In this document: piece by piece, positions 44,848 through 54,921 of the stretch | Position numbering within the stretch: the stretch's first letter is position 1 | Layout: every line of letters starts with the position of its first letter | Assembly (NCBI RefSeq): GCF_016808335.1 | Contig: NC_053138.1 | Coordinates: 15,369,900 to 15,433,899, forward strand | DNA: 64,000 nt | Reading direction: 5' to 3' | Origin: Panicum virgatum | Lineage: Eukaryota > Streptophyta > Magnoliopsida > Poales > Poaceae | The notes under the pieces: generated by a model | Told to the model about the DNA's origin: nothing | Databases searched by the model: none | The model's input: the letters and a program-made list of their open reading frames with translations, nothing else | Program-made: the position numbers and the translations under genes

Positions 44848-45458
44848 TGGGCGGTTCCAAGTTTTGTCTACGATTTTCTGCTTAAAGCAATAAGCACTCG
44901 GGTTCATGTAATGATCATGCCCCGTGAGGTCAAGCTGAATTTCGAATCGTCAAATGCTGTATCAACGTGTTATGTTGTTCCATTTATGACGCCTATTGCC
45001 AATCACAATTTGGGATGGAATCGGGGTGATCCGTGGATCACGATGTTGTGTTACCGTTTGAGGCTTTGAGCTAAGAAAAATGAAGCGGGAGAATGCCAGA
45101 CTTCTGTGGCGACAGTATGATCTTGTCTGAAACGAGGTGAATTAATCTGACATTTTTCGTGTCCCGTTCTTGTTTCTTACCGAGCCTGTACCTGTCTGTC
45201 GTCTGCAGTCTTGGGGTTCTCTTCTGATGATGTTCCATTTCAACAAGCTAGCTGATGATGTTCTTCGCTTCTGTTGAGATTGAGTAGCCTTGTCCCTCGT
45301 AGGAAGTAGTACTACTAGATTTTTAAGAGTACTTGTACTAGTACTTGATTTGTTTGAGACGAATTCGTGGGCATTTTGAAGTCAAAAGCAAAACAGTCTT
45401 GTCATAAACGGGAAGGGCATACGATGACATGTGGACCCTCGAGCCTTACTCTTGTTTG
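44848..45458. other. Endosulfine 3' UTR and intergenic spacer
   Basis: No clear poly(A) signal can be fixed. The spacer to the eIF3d promoter motifs is about 0.6 kb and holds no other feature that I can see. Confidence 0.45.
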
Positions 45459-45536
45459 TGGGCCATATTAGGCCTGCCATTAGCCCGTAGCACGTCTACA
45501 TCAAATATATTAGAATTTTTTTCCCGCAAACCCTAA
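45459..45536 (+). promoter_or_regulatory. Site II motif and telo-box in the eIF3d promoter
   Basis: TGGGCC (site II, TCP-type) lies at 45459-45464 and the telo-box AAACCCTAA at 45528-45536, 80-155 bp before the eIF3d ATG. Paired telo-box and site II elements are known in promoters of plant ribosomal-protein and translation genes, which fits the gene's function. Confidence 0.7.
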
Positions 45537-45615
45537 AGCCTCTTCTTCCTCCCTAACCCCTCACCCCGCCGCCACCTCTAACCTCCAGATCCAATCGACC
45601 ATCGCCGCCGCAACC

Positions 45616-47364
45616 ATGGGCTTCGACGTGGGCGTCGTCCCTTCCAACCCCGACGGATGGGGCCCTCCTGACGTGCCCGCGATTCCGCAGTCCCTGGGCG
45701 GCGGCGCCTCCATCCCCTTCGCGCCCTTCTCCCGCTCCGACAAGCTGGGGCGCATCGCCGACTGGACGCGCAACCCCGCTGGCCCCGCCGCCTTCGCCGC
45801 GGCTTCACGCGACTCCGTCTTCGACTTCACCTCCGCCGACGACTCGCTCGTCGCCGGGGCCGAGGACTCCTCGTTCCGCCTCGTCGACGCCAAGCCGCCG
45901 CCGCGCCAGCCTCGGTTCGGCCCCAAGTGGCGCTTCAACCAGCGCCCGCAGCTCCCCCAGCGCCAGGACGAGGAGGTGGAGGCGCGCCGCCGCCTGGCCG
46001 AGAAGGAGCGCGCCCGCCGGGACCGCCACTTCCAGAACAACCGCTCACACCACCACCCCGGCTTCCGGGGCAACCAGTCCTCGTCGTCGGCCAAGCCCTC
46101 CGTCGACATCCAGCCCGACTGGACCATGCGTGAGCAGATCCCCTTCGCCAACTTCACCAAGCTCTCCTTCTCCGTCGCCGACCAGCCCGAGGACCTCCTC
46201 CTCTGCGGCGCTGTCGAGTTCTACGACCGCGCCTATGACCGCGTCAACCCCAAGGCCCCGCGCCGTCTCGAGCGGTTCAAGTCCCGCAACTTCTTCAAGG
46301 TCACCACCACCGACGATCCTGTCATCCGCCGCCTCGCCGAGGAGGACAAAGCCACGGTGTTCGCCACTGATGCCATCCTCGCCGCGCTCATGTGCACGCC
46401 GCGCAGCATCCAATCATGGGACATTGTCGTCCAGCGCGTGGGCAACAAACTCTTCTTTGACAAGCGTGATGGCTCCCAGCTTGACCTGCTCACAGTCAAT
46501 GAGACTGCACAGGAGCAGCTCCCTGAGAACAAGGAGGACATCAACTCAGCGCACTCACTCGCTGTTGAGGCCACCTACATCAACCAGAACTTCTCGCAGC
46601 AGGTGTTGCACCGTGAAGGTGAGAAGGTTACCTTTGATGAGCCTAACCCTTTTGCTTCTGCGGGTGAGGAGGCAGCATCTGTTGGCTACCAATATCGCCG
46701 CTGGAAGCTGGATGATGAGATCAGCCTTGTTGCTCGTTGTGAGGTGCATGCTGTCAATGCTGATCCAAGTGGTGGTCGCCAGTTCCTTACGCTCAATGCT
46801 CTCAATGAGTTTGATCCTAAGATTACTGGTGTTGACTGGAGGCAGAAGCTTGAGACCCAGCGTGGGGCTGTCCTTGCTACAGAGCTCAAGAACAATGCGA
46901 ACAAACTTGCTCGCTGGACTGCCCAGGCTTTGCTTTCTGGTGCTGACATGATGAAGTTGGGCTATGTGTCACGTGTGCATCCACGCGATCACTACAACCA
47001 TTCTGTACTCACTGTAATGGGGTACAAGCCAAGGGATTTTGCTGCACAGATCAACCTCAATACTGCTAACATGTGGGGAATCGTCAAGTCAATTGTGGAC
47101 ATTTGCATGAAGTTTGAAGAGGGCAAGTATGTGTTTGTGAAAGATCCAGCAAAGCCACAGGTTAGGATCTATGAGGTGCCCTCTGATGCATTCGAGAATG
47201 ATTATGTTGAAGAGCCACTTCCAGAGGAGGAGCAGGTTCGCCCGCTTGCAGATGTTGATGCCACGGCACAAGAAATGGATGCAGCCGCTGAGGCAGAGGC
47301 CAATGGTGCATTGGTTGCTAACAGTGGTGAGGATGATAAGGTTGCAGAGGCTACTGCTGCTTGA
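45616..47364 (+). CDS. TIF3D1: Translation initiation factor eIF3 subunit D
   Basis: An intronless 582-residue frame encodes eIF3d, a peripheral subunit of the eIF3 complex that helps bring mRNA to the 40S ribosome; in animals it can bind the 5' cap of selected mRNAs. The N-terminus GFDVGVVPSNPDGWGPPDVP and the segments KLGRIADWTRN, PFANFTKLSF, FKSRNFFKVTTTDDPVIRRL and FATDAILAALMC are family hallmarks. Later come DLLTVNETAQEQLPE, the EATYINQNFSQQVL segment, LARWTAQALLSGADMMKLGY and MWGIVKSIVDICMKFEEGKY. An Arg-rich stretch near residue 130 and an acidic tail (EEPLPEEEQ onward) are typical. Length equals that of plant orthologues, and no break is seen. Codon third-position GC falls from the 5' to the 3' half, a known grass gradient. 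Confidence 0.98.
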   Translation: MGFDVGVVPSNPDGWGPPDVPAIPQSLGGGASIPFAPFSRSDKLGRIADWTRNPAGPAAFAAASRDSVFDFTSADDSLVAGAEDSSFRLVDAKPPPRQPRFGPKWRFNQRPQLPQRQDEEVEARRRLAEKERARRDRHFQNNRSHHHPGFRGNQSSSSAKPSVDIQPDWTMREQIPFANFTKLSFSVADQPEDLLLCGAVEFYDRAYDRVNPKAPRRLERFKSRNFFKVTTTDDPVIRRLAEEDKATVFATDAILAALMCTPRSIQSWDIVVQRVGNKLFFDKRDGSQLDLLTVNETAQEQLPENKEDINSAHSLAVEATYINQNFSQQVLHREGEKVTFDEPNPFASAGEEAASVGYQYRRWKLDDEISLVARCEVHAVNADPSGGRQFLTLNALNEFDPKITGVDWRQKLETQRGAVLATELKNNANKLARWTAQALLSGADMMKLGYVSRVHPRDHYNHSVLTVMGYKPRDFAAQINLNTANMWGIVKSIVDICMKFEEGKYVFVKDPAKPQVRIYEVPSDAFENDYVEEPLPEEEQVRPLADVDATAQEMDAAAEAEANGALVANSGEDDKVAEATAA

Positions 47365-49297
47365 AGGGCATAAAAGGCTTCCCTGTTTCCTTCGCAAGAT
47401 AGGTCTTTCTTTTGGCTAATTATCTGTTTTGATGGATACCTTGATGAGTTGAACTTCCGGTTATTGATACATTGTCTCGTTTTGGTCATTGAGGATACTC
47501 TTGCTCGCATTTTACATGCTTAGGCATGTAAGTTTTGTTAGCACCTATCAGTTGAAATTGAGTAACTATGCTGGTAGTTTAATCTTTTATGCTGCCGCTT
47601 ATCAGTGTTTGAGCCATGGTCTACCTGAATATCTGCATGTTGAGCTGAGCCTTGTGAACTGATGCGCCATTGGAACTTCTTATCGTGCTTCATAATGTTC
47701 TGCATTTTTTGTAGTATCTTGCAATCAATTAACTGTTGCACTTGAACGCTGCTGGTATGTGTGTGAAATGTGTGGTTATGTTGCTGCTGGTGCATTCTAG
47801 TTGAAATGCTATAAATTGAAGAGAGCTATGGACAAGAATCATGTCTAGCTGTGAATACAGGGATTTTGCAACAATTTAGCATACCATAGAGGCATAGACA
47901 TTGTTACATAGGTGAGACAATGTACATATGCATTGCAAGTTTCTTCGTTGCAACAGGTTTAAAGTTCCTCGTGTTGTTTCCAGGCTGCAAGTTTAGTTTC
48001 ACATTGCATATTGCATATCCCTGTCTTGCATTTCACATGTCGAATCTTGTTTGTTGAATATTATGAGTTCGCTCTTTTCAGCCTCGAGATAGCATGTCTC
48101 GCATGCCTTGTTGAATATTATGACTCAACTGCAGAGAGCAGTACTGCAGAGGATCCTCCCGGTTCAATTGCAGTGTCTAGCATAGCTAAGCTATTGTAGA
48201 TTCTTCATAGTACTACTAGGATGTTTTTTGTTTGGGAAGATGAGTTGGCCAAGGAACTCGAGTGACAGATATCAGATGAGAAATTTTGTTGGACGAGGAA
48301 CTTGCAGGAACATGAGATGATACTGGTTTAGCAGGCTATTTTGGAGAACGAAGTGCTTTGATTGCCCAAGTTCCAAGTGCTGTGGAATCTGCAAGGGCGT
48401 TCTTGAACTGTTAGTGCTGAATTGCCTTGGAATATCTATGTGCCTTATAAATTGTAATCGAAGTCATAAGTCATAACTTAACCAGCATTTGTCGACCTAT
48501 CATGGAACCGGTAATCTTCTGGGAATTTTTGTTGTGTTTGTTTTGACCAGGAAAGCAAAGACAATTTCATCTACAGCGCGTCACGAATTCGCTAGACTTC
48601 TCAAGGTGTTGAATGCTGATGTCGGCTTTATGTCCGGTAGCAGCCGTCGGGGGTCACCACGCAGTGGGAGTTTATGGACACAGTTATCTGACTGAGAACT
48701 AGGTAACTGTGTCAGATAGTTTTCATAGTAATCAAATTCTTCTAAGTAATTGTGCCAGATAGGTTTCATAGTGATCAAATTCTTCTCACATTCTATAAGG
48801 GCAGTCCTAACCCAGACTCTACCATAGAGTTTAAGCCTCCTATTTATTGTGTTTTGCTGATGTGACAGTATATTTATGGAAGAGAGAGGAAGAAATCAAG
48901 ACTCCAAGCCTTATTTAAACTCCAAGTCTTTACGCAAATCAAGAATGAATGTGAGAGAGACAAGTGGGCCATATAAACTAAAGTAACACACTTTGAATTG
49001 GGAAGTATAGTTTTTTGTGATGGAGTCTTTGAGGCTTAGACTCTATGAGTGGATTCTGCATGGGGACTGTCCTAAAACTCTATCCTAGTCTCTTGTCATG
49101 TCAGCAAAAATGGTAATATTTAATGTCATAAAACCCTTCATAAAATTTTCATTAAGACTGACCTTCGCCGGTCATCATGATCAGTTGATATACAGCGATT
49201 TTCGTGACTGCAAATTGTGGATTTATTACCATGTATAAATGTATATATTCTCGAACTGTTAATAATTCCCGGCAGCACCTAAAACGTCCGATAGTAA
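47365..49297. other. eIF3d 3' UTR and intergenic region
   Basis: About 47365-47800 is probably the eIF3d 3' untranslated region. Beyond it lies AT-rich DNA with no gene. At 48702-48788 a 43-44-bp unit containing CAGATAG(G/T)TTTCATAGT occurs twice in tandem. A Tourist-like MITE sits at 48799-49072. Confidence 0.5.
48799..49072. mobile_element. Tourist-like MITE, 274 bp
   Basis: The ends GGGCAGTCC and, inverted, GGACAGTCC are followed inward by CATAGAGT(T/C)TAAGCCTC in inverted orientation. TAA flanks both sides (48796-48798, 49073-49075). It is non-coding and lies about 220 bp upstream of the ATP synthase promoter motifs. Confidence 0.85.
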
Positions 49298-49392
49298 GGC
49301 CCACGTTCCTTTCATTCCGGCCCACAGGACTATGCCCACTTACCACCCACGGCGACCCACTGAGGAGCCCGCAGCGGCAGGCCATAACCCTA
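49298..49392 (+). promoter_or_regulatory. Two site II motifs and a telo-box-like element upstream of the ATP synthase subunit
   Basis: GGCCCA (site II on the minus strand, TGGGCC) occurs at 49298-49303 and 49319-49324, and AACCCTA at 49386-49392. Clustered site II elements are characteristic of plant nuclear genes for mitochondrial respiratory components. Confidence 0.65.
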
Positions 49393-49500
49393 GCAGATCG
49401 CCGCTTCGAGCAGACGCCACGATTCCTTTCGCCCCCCAATCCGTTCCCCAGGAGAAGCCGGAGGCGGAGGAAGTGAGATCGCGAGGAGCAGCAGGCGGAG

Positions 49501-49671
49501 ATGAAGACGTTCGACCCGTGGCCGGTGTTCTTCCGCCGGGAGTGGAAGCGCAACTGGCCCTTCCTCACCGGGTTCGCCATCACCGGATTCCTCATCACCA
49601 AGATGACGGCCAACTTCACCGAGGAGGACCTCAAGAACTCCAAGTTCGTCCAGGAGCACAAGAAGCACTGA
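49501..49671 (+). CDS. Mitochondrial F1Fo-ATP synthase 6 kDa subunit (plant MtATP6 type)
   Basis: A 56-residue protein begins MKTFDPWPVFFRREWKRNWP and ends FVQEHKKH. Plant homologues are a 6 kDa subunit of the mitochondrial ATP synthase membrane sector, with the same FDPWPVFFRREW start and FTEEDxKNSxFVQxH end. One hydrophobic segment (FLTGFAITGFLIT) can span the inner membrane. No cleavable presequence is evident. The coding part is a single exon. A donor (GTGAGA) follows nine bases after the stop, at 49681, and an acceptor lies near 51767, so a 2.1-kb intron lies in the 3' untranslated region. That last exon runs to about 51.9 kb. Because the junction is under 50 nt after the stop, nonsense-mediated decay is not expected. 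The leader is GC- and GA-rich. Confidence 0.92.
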   Translation: MKTFDPWPVFFRREWKRNWPFLTGFAITGFLITKMTANFTEEDLKNSKFVQEHKKH

Positions 49672-50309
49672 CGAGGCCAGGTGAGACGCCGAGGCCTTGC
49701 ACCATCACCTTTTCCCCTGCCTGATCTGTCTCTATTTTCCACGATGGGGTCAGATCTGCATCGCTCTCTGGTGGTGGTTCCTGTGCGGCCGCCTGTTTTA
49801 GATCTCATTCGTGGTTGATGCTTGTGTGCGATGTCACTGCCGCTAGTGGATGCCGCACAATGTTTTTACGATCTGTTCTAGTGATGCGTGGAATTAAGAG
49901 GCCTTTCGATCCGAGTGAAACTTGTGTGCGATTTGGGGGAAACTAACACGACTACACGAGGAAAAGGGTGCTGTTTTAGGGGAAATGGTGGGCAGGAGAA
50001 CAATAGGTCTCAGTTGACGTATCCTCTAGCTATTTACGGTAGCAAATTGCATTTCACTTCAGATTGCAGCACCCAAAGAGATAATCACCATTTCCACTTT
50101 TTTTCGTTCTGAGAAATATGAGTAGTTTACCCTTCTGCAATGTATTCTGTTGCTTTGAACCTTCCTTTGACTGCTGTGATTCTCACATGTTCTACTTTTA
50201 ACAGTGAATAAGGCGTCTGACTAGTTTTATTGTTTCTCGATGCATCAGTACAAATTATTGAAGTTGTAATCCTGATGTCCACTGCCATCAAGATGCAATA
50301 ACCAAGTCT

Positions 50310-50408
50310 GATGACGTGGTTACTGATTCCACAACCTAGTATGTGATGACATGGTTACTGATGCCATATACCTTGTATGTGATGATGTGGTTACTGATGC
50401 CATAACCT
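50310..50408. repeat. 35-36-bp tandem repeat, 2.7 copies
   Basis: Units start at 50310, 50345 and 50381 with GATGA(C/T)(G/A)TGGTTACTGAT. They lie in the 3'-UTR intron of the ATP synthase subunit gene. The third copy is incomplete. Confidence 0.85.
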
Positions 50409-51036
50409 TCAGTATCCTCTTTTGTTCCTCCCAAACCTGCTAGCCGTGACCATTCTGGCTGGAAGTAGCAATTAGCTATTCTCAATTGGCCTGTTAGTAT
50501 TGACAGATTAACTGTGGTGATGCAAAGAGGGGAGAATCCATTATATTTGTCTTGTAGCTTCTTGTTGAGAAAGTGTTTGCTTGGCAATTTATCTAAACTC
50601 AAAGCATCAAGCACGGAGTGATAAATGATAGCAAATTCAGGGCAAATTTAGTCATATGTTAACCCTTTGTTTGAAGCACGATATCTGAGAATCTTTAACT
50701 TAATTAGATTGGTATGCACGTGTAAAACCACAGCCCTGAAGGGTCATTGGATAGCTTTTACCGTGCCAGGAAAATGAACCAACATATATTGCACATGTAT
50801 CTTTTCACACCCTATCAATTTCCCTGCCTGTGAATAGAGGCTATGACGCCATGTATTATATTTTTTTATGTACTGTTTATCTAGGAATTCTTGGTCGACT
50901 AATTTTCTCATACATTGGCATTCTCAAATTTGAAAAATGAAAAAACTATCTTTTGGCAAAAAAGGGGAATCGTGGCCATGAAAACACACAGCCTATCTGT
51001 GGTCTAATTTGCTGGTAGCGTGTGGGTGAACATCTA

Positions 51037-51338
51037 GGCCCCGTTTGGCAGGGCTTCGGCTCTTCCAAAAACAGCTCCGGCTCTGGCTCCTCAGATGGAG
51101 CGGCTTCTCTGGTGGAGTTGGAGCCGTTTTAGAAAATGTTTGGCAAAACAGCTTCACTTGTTAGATTGATGTGTAAGCCGCGTGAAGCCACGATTTCATG
51201 GCTTCACCTTGCCTGTGTAAGCCGCCGACGGCTTCAGAACCGGCTTCACGTGTGAAGCCGGTCCTGAAACAAACGTTTGGGAGGGCTTCACATGAAGCCG
51301 CTCGTGAAGCCCTCCCAAGAGCCGTGCCAAACGGGGCC
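51037..51338. mobile_element. Harbinger-type MITE, 302 bp, in the 3'-UTR intron
   Basis: The ends GGCCCCGTTTGGCA and TGCCAAACGGGGCC are a perfect 14-bp inverted repeat. CTA flanks both sides (51034-51036, 51339-51341). The interior has many copies of GGCTTCA/TGAAGCC in both orientations. A 3-bp target duplication with these ends fits PIF/Harbinger MITEs. Confidence 0.88.
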
Positions 51339-51904
51339 CTAGTCAAAAGACCTACTGACTTATCATGAGCATTGCTTTTAGATGAATGGGCATTTATTGT
51401 TTAGGCCATGGAGGATTGGGCTTTTCACAGTATCAGGATGACAATGGATTGGTCCATGGTACTAAAAAAAATCACCCAGTACTTTAGAAAAGTTTTCTTG
51501 TGGTGACGCCGAGCCTTCTTAGTCTGAAATTATCTAAATTACATGAATTTTCATCTATTTGTTATTTTTAAACCTGCAAGGATCACTGATGCCTATCACC
51601 CGCTAAAAGCCTTACTCCCGCTAAAAGCCTTACTAAACATTGTGTGTGCCAGCTGTGTGACACCGCTCACTTGTTCATACTCTTTGTAGCACCTTGTGCA
51701 TTTGGGATTCCATACTGTTCCAATAATTTTGAAATCAAAGTGTTTGACGCTTAAACTCCGTTGCAGGTGGAGGAGTTGCCAGATTTGCCTATGCGGTCGG
51801 CCAGTTCTGCTATGCCTGTCTGAATGAAAAAATAGTTCCCCTCTCTTTTCCCCCTTTTATTTAATCTGAATATCTGCACTCTATGCTCCATTTGTAATGT
51901 AATA

Positions 51905-53817
51905 AGAGGCAAAAGAATTGTTGAACCAAAAGAAACCAGCTTATGATGATGATACTTAAGTTTGATCCATTTTACTGACTTGATATGTGGGCCGTCGATC
52001 TTGTTATCTTGTTAATTGATTGGAGCCCGTTTGAAAAGAAAGGGGGTCGAAATCTTGTGTGACATTTAGCTCTGTTTACATATTTGAATGCAATCCCCCT
52101 TAAAGAAGCATCTCTTCTCTGGAGAGAGACTAATTCTTATTTTGGGTTCTCTAGTTTATTGTGAAACATGAGAAACGTTTCCTCCAGAATCAGTAGGGAA
52201 GCTGTTTAAATAATTGACCAAACGGGACTAAATAGTGTATTAGGTGTGCTGCCGTTTTCTTTATTGTAGACTTCTTGTTTCATATTTTTGTTGCGACTTT
52301 CGTACACCTCATCAGACCACTTAACGAAATTTTGCCGCCCCCGCTGTCTCTGTGGTTCTCTCTACTAACAGGAGATGTGTCAGCCCAGTTTGCAGCCCAC
52401 TAAACGTCTCCTAGTGGCCCAGCCACTCACTACGCTGCTGCTGCTGCTGCTGCAAGCACTTGCAACCTCTGCTCGCATCCTGTTCTCCGCATGGCTACTT
52501 GCATGATTGCATCTTCCGCCGCGCCGTCTGCTGTCGCTCGCCTGGAGCCGCTCTTCTTCTCTCCATGGCGCATAGCCGCCGCATACGGAATCGCCAGACG
52601 TCTCGTTGACGATGGTTGCTAAGGAGTCCAGTAGAAACGGCGATAAATGCAAATGCAATCATCACCCCAGCTTGTGGCGCTCGACGAGTCGTGGCAACCA
52701 TTATCGATCAATCACCCCAGCTAGCCATCGACTCATCGTCCCGTCGCCGTCGCCGAAATAATGCGCGCACGGTGAGAACTGAGGACTCTCGGCGCGGTGT
52801 GGTTCAGCATCAGCGTGCCCCGTCGTAGCTCCTGCGTCGTCCATGTGTGTGCTCCCTCGCCACAGTACGTGGGCGGTCTAGCCGATACACGTTCGATCTT
52901 TGTTTCCGACATGACACGCACGGCAAGGCAGGTTTCTTGAGCTTTGACTGACAGTTCGTGCCGCTGCCGCCGCTAGTCTGCTGCCGTGCATCCGAGGCTG
53001 CAGGGGCGCCCTGCTGGTAGAAGTAGAACTGACAGCAGCATGCCAGGGTGGAGCCAAGAGACGCCGTTAAGCTAGCGGAGACCACGGGCAGGCGCAAACG
53101 ACAGAGTCCGGACGGCGACGGCGACGGGGAGTTGTGGACGGATGGACGGACGGCTTGTGCTGAAGGCAGCGAGCGGAGGGAGGGGACGGACAGGGGAGGT
53201 GCCATCGGAGAAAAAGGCACACGACGCGCCGTCGCCGGGCCGTGTGGCTCCTGCTGTTCCCTCCCCTCCGCTCCCTCTCGCTCTCGGAGAGCAGCAGCAG
53301 CGGAGGGAGTTGGGTCGGAAGTGGCGGGTGGGGTGGGGTCCTGACAGTCCTCCCCTCTCACGCGCTCGACGTCGCCACCGTGTCTGCCTCCTCCGTTTCC
53401 TGTTCCTGCTTCCACCACGGCCCGGTGGCCCCTGCGCGCACGCGCCAAGGCCAGGCCCTCCCGCGCTCTCGTCCACACACAGCGCGCGGCAGGGTATCCC
53501 CTCCCGCTGCACGTCGGCGTCAAAGAATTATTTGGACGCGAGCGCACAGGCACAGCTACAGGCCAGAGGCAGGGACAGAGAGCGACCTGCGCGGATCCTC
53601 TGTGCCCGTCACCGCATCGCCGCACCGCATCGGCGCCGCTCCTCCTTTTCCTACCGGCGAGCCGCGGCGGCTGTCATTCAGCGGTCACCCGTCCCAATAC
53701 GAACAAACGGGAGGAGGGGGAGCGCCGGCGCGCCGCCGTCGCCGTGCTTTTCAGGTAGCTCTCGCCGCCGCTCCGGTCGCCGCCGTTGTGTTGCGCGCCG
53801 GGACCAGCGCACGTGGG
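51905..53817. other. Intergenic region with GC-rich, gene-like composition but no gene recognised
   Basis: A (CTG)n run lies at about 52433-52452. From 52.8 to 53.8 kb the DNA is GC-rich with long overlapping frames on both strands (for example minus 52810-53625), but none shows a known domain, a consistent codon bias or splice structure. It may be old transposon or promoter DNA. Confidence 0.45.
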
Positions 53818-54368
53818 TAGGGATGAAAACAACAGGAACGGGTGGGAAAACCCTAACCATTTCCGTTTTCATTTTTTATTACGGAAAACGGGAGCGGGAG
53901 TGGAATAGCCGGGTACGGAAGCGGAAACGGAATATAACGGTTACGGAAATAGGCGGGAACCGGAAAATCTACCGGAATATATTATGATTTAATCACTACT
54001 CATTTTACATGAATATAACACAAGACACTCCTTTACACAAGCTATTTTTTAAAAATATGATCAATATTTCTTGTTTCTTACGATTAAAGCGTGAAATATA
54101 TGTATTGATGTCGAGGAATATGTATTGATGTTGAGAAACATGAGAGAATATATGGTGTGCCTATTTATTTTTTCGAATTTTATAAATACGGGAAAAAAAT
54201 ACGGGATTATGCCGGCTAAAAACGGAATCCCACAAATACGGACGAGATACACCTTCTTCTGCTTTCCGTCTCATTTCCATATTTTTCTGTAAATATAGAA
54301 ACGAGTGAAATAAATATAAAAATACGAACAATACGGAAGGGGTTTTTTTCCGTCCGTTTTGATCCTTA
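53818..54368. mobile_element. hAT-like non-autonomous element, 551 bp
   Basis: The ends TAGGGATGAAAAC and, inverted, TAAGGATCAAAAC match at 11 of 13 positions. The flanks CACGTGGG (53810-53817) and CGCGTGGG (54369-54376) are an 8-bp duplication with one mismatch. Subterminal regions repeat ACGGAA/TTCCGT. The AT-rich interior is non-coding. The ends resemble those of the element at 6734. Confidence 0.8.
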
Positions 54369-54586
54369 CGCGTGGGTCTCGTGAGCGCCGCGCCGGATTC
54401 TACCGCGAGCAGGGGTTGCGTGGGCCCGTGGGGGGATGGGTTTCGCTTGTCCCGGCTCGGGCCGCGCGCCCGCGGTCGACGTCGCTGGGCAGTGGAGATC
54501 GGTGGGTGCGGATCCATCGCCAAGCACGTGCTGCAAAACGAGGCGCTTGCCTGCTTGCGTCACTCGGTGCGTGTGCGGCCACACTA

Positions 54587-54918
54587 TGGCCCCGTTTAGT
54601 TCAAAAATCAAAATTCCAAATTTTTTTCCCGACACGTGTATGGAGACTTAAATCTAGACGAAATAAAAAACGCATTGCGACTGTTGCCTGTAAATCGTGA
54701 GACGAATTTAATGAACCTAATTATGCCATAATCAGACGCTAAATTGCTACAGTAATGCTACCGTAAATAGCCTCTAATGATAGATTGGTTAGGCTCATTA
54801 CATTCATCTCGCAATTTACAGACGAGTTCTGTAATTTATTTTGTGATTAATTTATATTTAGTACTTCAAACATAAAAAAATGTCTTTTCAAAAACTTTAT
54901 GGAACGCAACTAAACGGA
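54587..54918. mobile_element. Harbinger-type MITE, about 332 bp
   Basis: Left end TGGCCCCGTTTAGTT and right end AACTAAACGGA form an imperfect inverted repeat, and CTA flanks both sides (54584-54586 and 54919-54921). Interior words such as GAGACGAATTTAATG, GCTACAGTAATG and TTAGGCTCATTA are widespread in grass MITEs and related to the 41258 element. Confidence 0.78.
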
Positions 54919-54921
54919 CTA

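Noticed and set aside
45561..46951. Several long frames on both strands over eIF3d (for example plus 46130-46951, minus 45561-46160)
   Set aside because: They overlap the eIF3d frame, have no domain, and reflect codon bias.
52810..53625. 271-residue minus-strand frame and its plus-strand counterpart
   Set aside because: No domain, inconsistent codon use, and open frames on both strands as expected from GC-rich DNA.
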